Shown: positions 17,565 to 27,383, counted from the first letter of the stretch. The stretch: DNA of 64,000 nt from Streptomyces sp. RKAG293 (GCF_023701745.1 NZ_JAJOZB010000001.1:124001-188000); one strand, 5' to 3'. The notes: generated from the letters alone by a model not told the origin. Numbers and translations: made by a program.

Positions 17565-18510
17565 GGTGGACCAGGACGTGGGCTACGACCTCGTCGGGAG
17601 TGGGAGCCATATAGATTTCCGTGGTGCTGATGTGGGCACGCCCCATGACCCACTGCCCGTCCGCGAGGGTCAGGTTCGGATCGCGGACCATCCTCTTGGC
17701 CGCACTGTGCCGCAGGTCATGCAGGGTCCAGTTCGCGCCGAGCAACTGGTTGGCACGGGTGAAGACCATCCGGGCCGCGTCGTACTCCAGCGGGCGGAAG
17801 GGCCGTCGCAGCGTCCCCCACAGCGGCTCCGACGGGTGCTTGCGGACCATGCCGCGCAGTTCTTGCTGGTAGAGCCGCAGCCACACGAAAGCATCGGCGG
17901 AGGCAGGAAGGTGCTGCAGGACCTGACTGCCCTTGCGGACCACGCCGATCGTCTGGTCCCCGGGCGCGACCAGGCCCTGCGGGACACCCAGCAGCTCGGA
18001 GGCGCGGGCGCCGGTGGAGATGTAGAACGCGATCAGAGCCCTGTCCTGGTTGTACTTCAACCCCGGCGAACAGATCGTTGAACGCCTGGTAAGGAATGAT
18101 CCTCGGGGTCGGCTTGGGCTCCTTGGGCTGATAGGTGCCCCGGCGCGAGGGCCGCCGGAACGGCTGCATCGGGTTGTGATGCGCATTCGGACTCCCCTCG
18201 TCAGCAGCCCCTACCTGCGGGAACGGGTTGATCAACAGCCAGCCGTGGGTCTCGCGGTGGTACTCGTAGAACGACCGGATCACCGCGCGAGCGTGCCGCC
18301 TGGTCCGAGCGGCATAGTTCTCGCCGGGCGCGGCCTTCCCCGTGACCGGGTTCACCGAACCCGGGACGGGCGCATCAGGACGGCGCCACCGACGCGGCTT
18401 CTTCGTCGTCTTCAGCCCAGCGCGAAGTCACGGGCCTCGACCCGGCTCGCCAGATACCAGGGAACGTCCACGGCGCGTAAGAACCGGACCCACGCCAACA
18501 GCTCGTAGGC
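17515..18510 (-). pseudogene. Tyrosine recombinase (phage-type integrase), frameshifted
   Basis: Read across three frames: LLAWVRFLRAVDVPWYLASR, ENYAARTRRHARAVIRSFYE (SAM-like core-binding domain), then FAGLKYNQDRALIAFYISTG with ARASELL (first catalytic Arg), TLHDLRHSAAKRM (HxxR) and MGRAHISTTEIYMAP (His and the Tyr nucleophile). The frame changes in CCCC at 18061-18064 and again near 18360. The N-terminus is joined directly to an MMPL transporter scrap at about 18515. If the shifts are sequencing errors, the catalytic domain is complete. Confidence 0.7.
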
Positions 18511-18519
18511 GTAGGACCG

Positions 18520-18700
18520 AAGCGACGTCGGACTTGCCGTTGAAGCCCGCACCGAACCCGTCGGCGAGGAGGTCGTACGCCTTGCGGGTCGTCGTCGTGT
18601 CCTTGTTGTTGCCCTGGTCGGAGGAGCCGAGGCGCAGGGAGAGCACCGACACGGCCAGCCGCCGACCGGCCGCGGGCGGCGTTCACACCAGCTGACACGA
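18520..18700 (-). pseudogene. MMPL/RND transporter fragment
   Basis: The minus strand reads SVLSLRLGSSDQGNNKDTTT, TRKAYDLLADGFGAGFNG. This is the conserved first periplasmic loop of actinobacterial MMPL transporters, right after the first membrane helix. It breaks off at the integrase junction. Confidence 0.6.
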
Positions 18701-19082
18701 GTTGCCCGGCGGGGACATCGTGCGGTCGGCCGGCCAGTTTGGCGCGGGCGGGAGATTCGATGTTCGACAGCCGGGCCCTAGTGGCGGGGCCACAATGCCC
18801 CCTTCGCGCATTGAGTTGAAGCTTGAATGAGTAAGTTCTGCTTGCGTGTATCTGTCTGCCGCGTCCTATCGTCGGACACGTCCCACGGTGTTTGAAGGGT
18901 GCTGCTGAGCACCCGACACAGTGCTATCCATGGTCCCCGCTGTGGCTTTTGGGCGAGTCCGCCTGTCCTGTGCCGTGCAGCACGGCCGCGCTGGCGTCCC
19001 CCCACCGGGGGAGCCGGACACCAGCGGGTCAAAGTCGCGTGTGCGGTGTCAACACCTGCTGATCGTAGGCAAGGAGAACGGT
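18701..19082 (+). other. Upstream region of the metalloprotease gene
   Basis: 380 bases with no gene. A small hairpin GGGTGCTGCTGAGCACCC lies at about 18896-18913, and the ribosome site AAGGAG at 19071-19076 fixes the start at 19083. No TGGAAC pair like that seen before the other secreted genes was found. Confidence 0.35.
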
Positions 19083-21257
19083 ATGTCCGCACGGTTCGAT
19101 TCTTTCGTGACGGGGGCCGGGTGCCCTGCCGGGGCGCCGGCCCCGCCGAGAGCAGCGAGCAGACGGTTCGTCGGGACCGGTGTCCTGGAGACCGTGGCCA
19201 GCCTGGCCCTGGCACTGGCACTGTCCCTCGGTACCGGCCCCGCCCTCGGCGCCACCTCGACGCACGCTGCCACCCCCGCCCCGGCCGCCACCACCGCCCG
19301 CACAGCCGCCGCCGCACCGCACTCCGCACCCTTCACCGACAGTGTGCGGACTTCCGGGATCCGTCCGGCAACGAGCCCGGGTGTGGGTCCCCGCAAGGCG
19401 CTTTTCATGGTCGTCAACTGGGCGGGCAACTCCTCCCTGTCGGCGGCCCGGGGCGGGGACGTCGGGCTGCTCGCCTCGGGGGTGGCCGCGCAGAAGGCGT
19501 GGTACCAGGCGGCCTCGGAAGGCCGCTTCCAAGGTTGGGACGTCACCGCACTGCCCATGGTGATCAACATCGCCACACCGCCCGCACCCACCGACAGCAC
19601 CACCCAGGCGGGTTGTAACAGTCTTACCAACGCCGTGCCGGCGGCTGCGAACAACACGGCGAAAGGGCTCGGACAGAGCATCACGGGATACGACACCATC
19701 GTCTATTGGTTCCCGCACGTCACCTCGTGCGGTAACGGAGGCATAACAATCGGCAATACCATCGTTTTCAACGGGCGTCTGGACCAGGACATAGTCGTTC
19801 ACGAGTTCGGCCACCGTCTGGGACTGGGCCATTCCCACAGTGCCGTGTGCGTCGACCCCCAGGGCAAGCACGTGGCACTGAGCACCGACTGCACCACGGA
19901 CGAGTACGGCAATGTCTTGGCAGCGATGGGCAACGGGCAGCCGGGTATCTTCACCCCTGATCAGATGGCGCAGCTGGGTTGGGACGGTCCGCCGCAGACG
20001 GTTACCCAGCCGTCGGGCACCTACCGGATCCAGACGGCGGAGACCAACAATTTCGGTCTTCCCCACGCCCTACGTCTGCAGGAGGGAAACCAGACCTTGT
20101 GGGTCGAGTACCGCCAGCCCACCGGCGTCGACACCGGGCAGGGCCTCGAGAACGGCGTCGTCCTCTACCGTGAGGACCCTGCCACCCACGACCTGTCCCT
20201 CATCGACACCCATACCCTCTTCCCCGACTTCTTCGACTCGCCGATGAACGTCCACGAGTCGTGGGAGGACCCGGTCGGCCACTGGGACATCAGCTTCGAC
20301 GCCGGGGACTCTTCCTCCGCGACTGTCATCATCCACCCCTCCGGTGTCGAACTCGCCGTCTACCAGGCCGCCAACCACCACCTGTCGACCCTGTCCCACA
20401 GCGGTGTGACCTTCGAGACCATGTCCACCATGGAGCCGGGCACCACCGGGTCCATCGCCCGGCTGTCAACCGGCGGCTACAAGATCGCCTTCGCCGCCGC
20501 CGACGACACCTTGTGGGTCCAGGACGACCGCATCCCCGGTGGTACGGGTACACCCACTGGGCACAAGTTGTGGCCTGGTACCAGTCCGTCGATCGCGGCG
20601 GACAGTGCTGGCGGGTGGATGGTCACCTTCCAGGACGACACCAGCCGGCTGTGGACGCTTGACTCGGCGGGCCACGCCATTAAGACCAACTCCGCGATGA
20701 ACACCGGCACCGACCCGTCCATCGCGCACCTGTCGACGGGCGGCTACGAGATCGCGTTCGTCGGCTCGGACGGCAAGCTGTACTCGCAGGACGCCGGGAT
20801 CCCCGGTGGTACCTCGCACCCCATCGGCCACATCCCCGCCTCCAGCCCGGCCATCGCCGCCGACGCCAACGGCGGTTGGAAGATCGCCTTCGAGGGCAAC
20901 ACCACCAACCACCTCATCACCTACGACTCCCACGGCGTCACCAACGACACCACCGCCAAAATGTGGCCGTCCACCAGCCCAGCCATCACCGCACTGCCCA
21001 CCGGCGGCTACGAAACCGCCATCAACGCCTGGGACGGCAACCTCGCCGAGGTCGGCGACGGCGGCAACCGCAACGCCGCCGGCGGCGTCCAGGTCGCCCA
21101 CGGCACCAGCCCCGCCATCGCCGACCTCAGCACCACCGGCTTCACCATCGCCTACACCGCCCCCGACAACCGCCTGACCACCGTCTCCCCCGACAACACC
21201 GCCCACGCCACCAACAGCGTCCCGTCCGACGGAACCAGCCCCAACGGCAACCTGTAA
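19083..21257 (+). CDS. Secreted zinc metalloprotease (M11-like) with propeller tail
   Basis: 724 residues. The signal peptide is about 1-60 (LALALALSLGTGPALGA). The catalytic domain is about 100-380: HEFGHRLGLGH at 240-250 gives the three zinc His and the catalytic Glu, followed by C...C, EYGN and a Met-turn at AAMGN (Met282), as in gametolysin-like metzincins. It should cleave proteins outside the cell. From about residue 410 to the end there are seven ~43-46-residue blades with the consensus TSPxIA...GG...AF, probably a beta-propeller for binding glycans or surfaces. Blades 3-6 are almost identical, also in DNA, to those at 41690-42067. Monocistronic. Confidence 0.88.
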   Translation: MSARFDSFVTGAGCPAGAPAPPRAASRRFVGTGVLETVASLALALALSLGTGPALGATSTHAATPAPAATTARTAAAAPHSAPFTDSVRTSGIRPATSPGVGPRKALFMVVNWAGNSSLSAARGGDVGLLASGVAAQKAWYQAASEGRFQGWDVTALPMVINIATPPAPTDSTTQAGCNSLTNAVPAAANNTAKGLGQSITGYDTIVYWFPHVTSCGNGGITIGNTIVFNGRLDQDIVVHEFGHRLGLGHSHSAVCVDPQGKHVALSTDCTTDEYGNVLAAMGNGQPGIFTPDQMAQLGWDGPPQTVTQPSGTYRIQTAETNNFGLPHALRLQEGNQTLWVEYRQPTGVDTGQGLENGVVLYREDPATHDLSLIDTHTLFPDFFDSPMNVHESWEDPVGHWDISFDAGDSSSATVIIHPSGVELAVYQAANHHLSTLSHSGVTFETMSTMEPGTTGSIARLSTGGYKIAFAAADDTLWVQDDRIPGGTGTPTGHKLWPGTSPSIAADSAGGWMVTFQDDTSRLWTLDSAGHAIKTNSAMNTGTDPSIAHLSTGGYEIAFVGSDGKLYSQDAGIPGGTSHPIGHIPASSPAIAADANGGWKIAFEGNTTNHLITYDSHGVTNDTTAKMWPSTSPAITALPTGGYETAINAWDGNLAEVGDGGNRNAAGGVQVAHGTSPAIADLSTTGFTIAYTAPDNRLTTVSPDNTAHATNSVPSDGTSPNGNL

Positions 21258-21342
21258 CCCCAACCACACCGTTTGCGGCCGCACCCACACCACGCCACCC
21301 GAGGGTGTGTCAATTTAACGGCTGATCTTGGTTGTTGAGGGC

Positions 21343-21520
21343 TCAGTTGTTGGCCGGGGTGAGCCGGCCCTCGAAAGCGATCTGGAAGGCGTTGAGCGGT
21401 GCCTACCAGCGCATGGTCCACTTCTTGCGGCCCTTGCCGGTCGGGTCGAGGCTCATGAGCGCCATGTAGACGCACTTGAGGGCGGCGGCCTCGTTGGGGA
21501 AGTGCCCGCGGGCGCGGACG
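21343..21520 (-). pseudogene. IS256-type (mutator) transposase C-terminal scrap
   Basis: The minus strand reads AVRARGHFPNEAAALKCVYM, ALMSLDPTGKGRKKWTMRW, TAG at 21403-21405, then APLNAFQIAFEGRLTPANN-stop. KWTMRW-x-x-xLNAF is the conserved IS256 C-terminus. The in-frame TAG and loss of everything upstream mark it as dead. Confidence 0.7.
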
Positions 21521-21524
21521 GCGC

Positions 21525-21972
21525 AGGCGTCGGAGGTCGGGGACCGCTGCCGGGAGGTGGTCGACCAGCTCTTGGAGGTCAACGCGCTCTACCGGCTCCG
21601 CGCCGCCCAGGGGATCCTCGGGCTGCGGAAGAAGTACAGCGACGTCCGGCTGGAGGCCGCCTGCGCGCAGGCCCTGACGGTCGGCGACCCCTCCTACCGG
21701 ACGATCAAGGGCATCCTGATCGCCGGCACCGAGACCGACCGCGAGCCGGAGACCGGCGACACCGGCGCGGCGGCGTTCCTCCACGGCCCCGAGGGCCTGT
21801 TCCCCACCGACATCCCCACCCAGACGCTGGGCGGACTCCGCGAGGACCAGGGCCACGACGACGTTGGAACGTCTTCACCACCACGATCCCCAACCGCCAG
21901 ATCTACGCGCAGTCCATGCTCGAACCCGTCACCGCCCGCGGATCCGCCTACGACGAGCTCGTCACCGAATGA
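21525..21972 (+). pseudogene. IS21 IstA-type C-terminal scrap and an adjoining tail
   Basis: NALYRLRAAQGILGLRKKYS, DVRLEAACAQALTVGDPSYR, TIKGILIAGTE matches the C-terminal part of IS21 IstA transposases. A different frame then reads NVFTTTIPNRQIYAQSMLEP, VTARGSAYDELVTE and stops at 21972; I do not recognise that tail. Confidence 0.5.
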
Positions 21973-22012
21973 TCGACCGCCGCCGCCTCCTCCCCCACAC
22001 GGGAGAACTGCG

Positions 22013-23036
22013 ATGAGCGGCAACGACCGCGCAGCCGCACTGCGTACCCGACGCGAAGAACAGCATCTGGAAGGCGGCAACAGCCCAACACCGCAACGGA
22101 CGACCGGGCGCCCTGCCGACCTGGTCATCGCTTCCGACATGATCGCCGCACCAGTAAAGGTCGAAGCTTCCGGAGACCTCTCCCCCGACGAAAGCCATCA
22201 GCTCAGAGTCTGCGAAGGGTCTGCCGCACGATCGAGCCGTCGAGAACCTCGCCACCGCCACCTGGCTCGCCGGCAAAGCTCTCCACGCCATCTGCAACCG
22301 CAAGCTCTACCGCCACACCCACACCCGATTCGACACCTACGTCGAAAAACGCTGGGAAATCAGCGCACGCGCCGCCCACCAGATGATCGAGGAATGGCCC
22401 CTGGCCGAACGCCTCTCCCAGACCATGGGAGAAACCCCCACGGCCTCCCACACCCGCGCCCTACTACCCGTCATCAGACGCTTCGGACTCACCGCCGCAG
22501 CCGACCCCTACCAGCAGATACGCGCACGGGCCGCGGTAGAGGACCGCCGACTCACCGCCAGCCTCACTGGCCAGATCGTCAAAGTAGTCCTGAAAAGCGC
22601 AGGTTGGCCGGCCGAAGAAACCCAGTTCCAGGCAGCGACCCGCCAACTCATGACCGCTGAAGTCCTCCCGTTGCCAACAAGTGCCCGTACAGAACGCCGC
22701 GCCCTCGCCAGAAGCGCGACGGATCCTCCGCAGCCACCCTCACCACCTGTGCAAAGATCTGCAGATAGTCACGAGGAGGTCACGGCTCAACCTGCTGATT
22801 CGATGACAGTCCCCGATCGCGATCAGATCGAAGCCACGCGCGGCTTCTTGGACGACCCCGCCTCGGAGAACATTTTGCAGAGCATTCACTTTAGGGCCAT
22901 CACCCTCGAAGGGGAAATCAGTGCAGCCGTCCTGTCTGGTTCGGTCAACATCGAGCACGGCGATCTGTGGCAGGAGATCGTTCAGCGGCTGACTCATGCT
23001 GTCGAGTTGGTACACCAGTCTGATGCTCGGGCCTAA
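22013..23036 (+). pseudogene. Accessory-element protein, frameshifted
   Basis: ATG 22013 opens MSGNDRAAALRTRREEQHLE ... LSPDESHQLRVCE, then after a frame change near 22220 (GGG) it continues as AVENLATATWLAGKALHAIC, YVEKRWEISARAAHQMIEEW, PLAERLSQTMGETPTASHTR and runs to 23036. Proteins with this pattern (helix-turn-helix-like AAHQMIEEWPLAERLS core) are common on actinomycete integrative elements and plasmids, with unknown role. The long downstream frame (22383-23036) alone could encode 217 residues. If the single indel is an error, the gene is intact at about 340 residues. Confidence 0.5.
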
Positions 23037-23287
23037 ACGCCCTCGTCAACCCTCCCTCGTGGGGCCGGACCGATCCGCGCCTGATCGGCCGGTCCCACCC
23101 CAACAAACGGGCACCGCCCGGACGGCCCCCGCCAGCAGGCAATGGTTGAGGCAGCGATCGAGGGGTACGGAGCGACTGGTGTTGCGTCTAGCGGATGGTG
23201 CCTCTGTAGTTCTGCCACCAGGGGGGACCTTTGACGGGAGCGTTGTCCCAAGCGGTCAATTGGGCTAGGGACTGTCTCTTTGAATGG

Positions 23288-23548
23288 CTATGGGCGCCAT
23301 TCCTGCTGGTAGGCGGGGTGTTCGGCGTATGACTGGCCAAGGACTCGCAGCGCGTATGCCAGGCTGGCCGAGCGGGAGTCCGAGGGGTCCATGGCTTTGT
23401 AGTCGTTCGCCAGTTGCTCGATCAGGTCGAGCATGGGGAGGTGGCTGTCGAGAAGGGCCTCGCCGCCCAGGGTGCCGGCCACATAGGCGTAAGCGTGGTT
23501 GTCGTCCATGATGCGTGCGACGAGGAACTACACAAGATCGTCCATGCG
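23288..23548 (-). pseudogene. DUF6221-like small protein with in-frame TAG
   Basis: ATG 23548 (GAGGA upstream) opens MDDLV, then TAG at 23527-23529 is hit only two codons later (23533-23529 region), and the frame resumes FLVARIMDDNHAYAYVAGTL, GGEALLDSHLPMLDLIEQLA, NDYKAMDPSDSRSASLAYAL, ending YAEHPAYQQEWRP. The ending matches the actinobacterial DUF6221 family (YADHPDYREEWRP). An internal ATG could restart after the stop and give about 73 residues. It lies wholly inside the IS5 inverted repeats. Confidence 0.55.
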
Positions 23549-23578
23549 GCCATCCTCGCGGGCAAGGTGCTTCTCCAG

Positions 23579-24425
23579 TCAAGCGGCTGTCCAGATGAGG
23601 ATGGCGGCGAGGTGGAGTGCGGCCTGGTAGGCGATGGCGAGCTTGTCCGTTCGCATGGCCAGGCCGCGCCATTGCTTGAGGCGGTTGATGCACCGTTCGA
23701 CAGCGTTGCGCTGCTTGTACGCATCGGCGTCGAAGGCCGGTGGGTGGCCTCCGTCGCGACCTCGCCGCAACCGGTGGCCGACCTGGTCGGACGGCTGGGG
23801 GATGACAGCGCGGATTCCGCGTCGCCGGAGGTGATTGCGGATCGCGCGGGATGAATACGCACGGTCTGCCAGGACGGCATCGGGTCGGGTTCTGGGTCGG
23901 CCGGGTCCACCTCGCAGAACACGGATGCTGGCGATGACGGTCTCGAAGACCGGGGGGTCGCCCGCCTGGCCTGCGGTGATACGAAGGGCCAGGGGCCGTG
24001 CACGGCTGTCGCTGGCGAGGTGAACTTTCGTGCTCAGTCCGCCGCGGCAGCGTCCGAGGGCTTGGTCGTCAGGTTCGGCCCGGCCTGGCGCCCCTTCTTC
24101 CTGGCACCGGCAGCAGGCTGGTGAGCCCGGCAGACGGTGGAGTCCACCGAGACGGTCCAGCCGATGTCAGCATCAGCTTCGGCGGCTGCCAGAACTGCGG
24201 CGAGGATGCGTTCCCAGGTGCCGTCCACGGCCCACCTGATCAGGCGTTTATGAGCAGTCTGGAACGAGCCCAGCTCGTCCGGCAAGTCACGCCAGGGAGA
24301 GCACGTGCGGTACTTCCACGCGATGGCTTCCAGGGTTCGACGGTGATCGGCCCATCGCCGACCGCGGACCGGATCGGCCGGCATCAGCGGCTCGATCCGG
24401 TCCTACATCGCATCAGTGATCACTA
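23579..24425 (-). pseudogene. IS5-family transposase, TAG and frameshift
   Basis: The minus strand reads VITDAM, TAG (24403-24405, expected Trp), DRIEPLMPADPVRGRRWADH, RRTLEAIAWKYRTCSPWRDL, then WTVSVDSTVCRAH (first Asp). After a frameshift in the GGCCCGGCC tract near 24080 comes DQALGRCRGGLSTKVHLASD, then DAVLADRAYSS and the C-terminal RNAVERCINRLKQWRGLAMR (Glu). All three DDE blocks are recognisable, but two lesions prevent expression. Confidence 0.75.
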
Positions 24426-24558
24426 ATCGGACAGACACGTCCGATCAACTGACCAACCGATCAAAGAGACACGCTCTAGCTCTGCGGCCGAGTCGCCGCC
24501 GCCCAGGCGCATATGTCGAATCGCCCCAGACAGCGTTCAAATCAGCGCATCATTTCCG

Positions 24559-25896
24559 GCTAGTAATCCAGTTGTACTTCTCCATTTGCCCTGGTCACGG
24601 GGACCTTTCGGAGTCTAGTTGGCTGACGTTGGATCAGGTAGGCGGTGGTTCGTGACTCACTCGATCGGGGTGCGTGCGGCGCTGATAGTGGCAGCTGCGG
24701 GCAATGGCCTGGTGGCGTCGGCGCCAGCGGGACCAGTGGAGACGCTGCCAGGATGCTTGGCACCGGGTTGCGGGGGATGGGCAAGGCCCAGGAGCCGTCG
24801 GATTTCTGCCACGGTGAGGGGAACGAGGCCGCTCGAACCGTTTCTTCGGCCCCCTTTTCGAGGGCGTGGGCTGTCATCGCCGCCAGGAAGGCGTGCGCGA
24901 GCATAGCCAGGGTGATGTGGCGGTACCAGCCGACGTAGCGGCGGACTTCGTACTGGTCCAGGCCGCATTCGTTCTTCGCAGCTTGGAAGCGTTCCTCGAT
25001 GGCCCACCGGGCGCCGGCCACCTGGACCAGCGCGGAGACGGTGGCATCTGCCGGCGCGAAGGCGAGGTAGTAAGCGATCTCCTCGGGCCGCGCCAGGCTG
25101 CGGCGGGCCACTACCCAGTGGTAATGGGTGGGATCGGCACCGTCGATGGTGGGCAGCTTGGCCGCGGCCCAGTCGTAGACCCGCGGTCCCTTGGCCCCGT
25201 CCCCGCAGGAGATCCGCTCCCAGGCCTCGGCTGGGGCACCGGTCAGGACGTGGTCGATGCGCCAGCTCCCCGCAGGCGACTTGACCTGTTGCGACTTGGG
25301 CACCGCCAGGACATAGCCCACGCCGGCCTCCTCCAGTATCCGCCGGAAGTGCCACTCCTGTCCGTAGGCCGCATCCGCGGTCACCCAGGCGATCGGCAGG
25401 GCGGAGTCCAGCGCCCGCCGGACCATCGCGCGCGCAAGTTCCGGCTTGGTCGCGAAGGACTCGTCCTTCGGGATCCGGGCGGCGCGACACCGGTCCAGAT
25501 CCTCGGTCCAGGACTTGGGCAGGTAGAGCTCGCGGTCCACCAGGGCTCGGCCTTTGGCGGAGGCGTAGGCGGCAAACACCCCGATCTGGCAGTTCTCCGT
25601 TCGGCCGGGAACCTGGATTTGAATTACTGTCAGCGAGGGGCTTCGGGTGGAGTTGCTCGGGTGTGTAGTTGTTCCAAGGTGCGGGCGGACGGTCCGGGTA
25701 GCGGTGTGACAAGGATCTGGTGCACTCGGCTACCCGCAGACCTACTTCGACATCGTTCTCCGTCTCCATATCCGATTCAACGCACCCCGATCGAGTGAGT
25801 CACGAACCACCGCCTACCTGATGCAACGTCAGCCAACTAGACTCCGAAAGGTCCCCGTGAGCAGGGCAAATGGAGAAGTACAACTAGAGTACTAGC
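24559..25896 (-). mobile_element. IS701-type element flanked by ~117-bp inverted repeats
   Basis: The left end 24559-24675 (GCTAGTAATCCAGTTGTACT ...) is repeated almost perfectly in inverted orientation at 25780-25896, with only a handful of mismatches. IS701 elements normally have much shorter terminal repeats. The right arm includes a copy of the transposase 3' end, so the right half appears to have been replaced by an inverted copy of the left end. Confidence 0.6.
24660..25630 (-). pseudogene. IS701-family transposase, truncated and frameshifted
   Basis: The minus strand gives QIQVPGRTENCQIGVFAAYA, SAKGRALVDRELYLPKSWTE, DSALPIAWVTADAAYGQEWH, then RWAIEERFQAAKNECGLDQY and YVGWYRHITLAMLAHAFLAA. 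These are the catalytic blocks of IS701 transposases (VTADAAYG with Asp, and AIEERFQ-KNE-GLD with Glu). The N-terminal third is missing and replaced by unrelated sequence. Near 24840 the frame shifts so that LVPLTVAEIRRLLGLAHPPQ is in another frame. Confidence 0.8.
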
Positions 25897-25959
25897 GCGG
25901 CCATCTCTCGCAGCTCGCGCAGCCTGGCGACAGCTATCGGACGTCAGCGACGGGCTGTT

Positions 25960-26332
25960 CTACGCCGGACTCAGCCTGGCCCGCCGCCGCATGGCCTAGG
26001 ACGCGCTGCAACGCGTCGGTCTGGGGCACCGACTCGGCCACCGCCCCCACCAGATGTCCGGTGGCGAACGGCAGCGGGTCGCGATCGCCCGAGCGGTGCT
26101 GGGCGACCCCGGTCTGCTGCTCGCCGACGAGCCGACCGGGAACCTCGACACCACCTCCGGGGAGACCGTGATCGACCTGCTCCAGGAATTGCACCGCGGC
26201 GGTACCACGATCGTGGTCATCACCCACAACCTGGAGATCGCGCGGGCCCTGCCCTGCCAGGTCTGCATGCGCGACGGCCGGATCGTCTCCGACAGCCGCC
26301 CCGGGCACGTCACCACGGAGGCCGGAACATGA
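25960..26332 (+). pseudogene. MacB-type ABC transporter ATPase, truncated, in-frame TAG
   Basis: The frame reads DGLFYAGLSLARRRMA, TAG (25997-25999), DALQRVGLGHRLGHRPHQ, then the ABC signature MSGGERQRVAIARA, Walker B LLLADEPTGNLD, a switch His in VVITHNLEIA and a stop overlapping the permease start. Everything before the Q-loop, including Walker A, is gone. This was the ATPase of a FtsX/MacB-like exporter pair with the next gene. Confidence 0.75.
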
Positions 26333-27383
26333 CCGTTGCCCTGCGCCCGGCCCGGCTGCGCCCGCAGGACGTGGTCCGGGTCGGCACCGTGAGCCTGCGC
26401 ACCCGACCGCGGCGGGCCTTCCTGTCCGCCCTGGGAATCGCCATCGGCATCGCGGCGATGGTGGCCGTCGTGGGCATCTCCGCCTCCTCGCGTGCCGGGC
26501 TGGACCGGACGCTGGCACAGCTGGGTACTAACCTGCTGACCGTCGAACCGGGGTAGAGCATCAACGGGACCCCGTCGAACTACCCGATCGGGCGGTGGCG
26601 ATGATCGGGCGGCTCGGCCCGGAGACCTCCGTCTCCGCGATCGGCGAGATCAGCGATGCCAAGATCTACCGCTCCGACAAGGTGCCGTCGGTCGAGAGCG
26701 GCGGCCTGGCCGCCTACGCCGCGCGCACCGACCTGCTCACGACCCTCCGGGGAAAGGTCCGCTCCGGAACCTCGCTCAACGCGTCGACCGCGCGCTACCC
26801 GGCCGCGGTGCCCGGCTCCGTGACCGCACAGCGCCTCGGCTTCGACGGGCACCCCACCACCATCTACACCCGTACCCGCGAGGACCAGGTCACCGCGGTG
26901 GCCGCCGTGCTCGCCAAGACCGCCAACCCCGAGAACCCGTTCTAGGTGGGGGTCTCCCGCCCCTCCGACGTGCTCGTCGCCGAGCAGGTGACCGACAAGA
27001 CGTTCACCGCCCTGCTGTTGGCGCTCGGCGCGGTAGCACTGCTGGTCGGCGAGGTGGGGGTGGCCAACACCATGGCCGTCTCCGTACTGGAGCGGCGTGC
27101 GGAGATCGGACTGCGCCGCACTCTTGGCGCCACCCAGGGCCACATCCGGCTGCAGTTCCTATCCGAGTCGCTCTTGCTGTCAGCCCTCGGCGGTACCGGT
27201 GGCGTCCTGCTGGGCGCTGCAGCGACCACGGCCTACGCCGTGACGCAGCTCTGGCCCTCGGTCGTCCCGCCCTGGGCGCTCGCCGCAGCCGTAGGGGCGA
27301 CCCAGATCATCGGCGGCATGGCCGGCCTCTACCCAGCCGTCAGGGCCAGCCGCCTCCCGCCGACCGAGGCCCTGAGCTCTTGA
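26329..27383 (+). pseudogene. MacB/FtsX-type ABC permease with two in-frame TAG codons
   Basis: ATG 26329 overlaps the ATPase stop (ATGA). The first membrane helix is FLSALGIAIGIAAMVAVVGI. TAG at 26554-26556 falls where family members have PGQS, and a frameshift near 26580 precedes VAMIGRLGPETSVSAIGEIS and a MacB periplasmic domain. A second TAG at 26943-26945 is followed without a break by VGVSRPSDVLVAEQVTDKTF and the three C-terminal helices (EIGLRRTLGATQGHIRLQFL). The FtsX core is complete apart from these lesions. Such permeases export peptides or lipids, or act in mechanotransmission. Confidence 0.8.

Larger units (their letters stand above)
23267..24477 (-). mobile_element. IS5-family element with a possible passenger gene
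   Basis: Ends: AGGGACTGTCTCTTTGAATGG (23267-23287) and, on the minus strand from 24477, AGAGCGTGTCTCTTTGATCGG, sharing an exact 11-base core TGTCTCTTTGA. Between them lie a broken IS5 transposase (minus) and, between its stop and the left end, a DUF6221-like frame. The total of about 1.2 kb is longer than the transposase needs. Confidence 0.6.
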
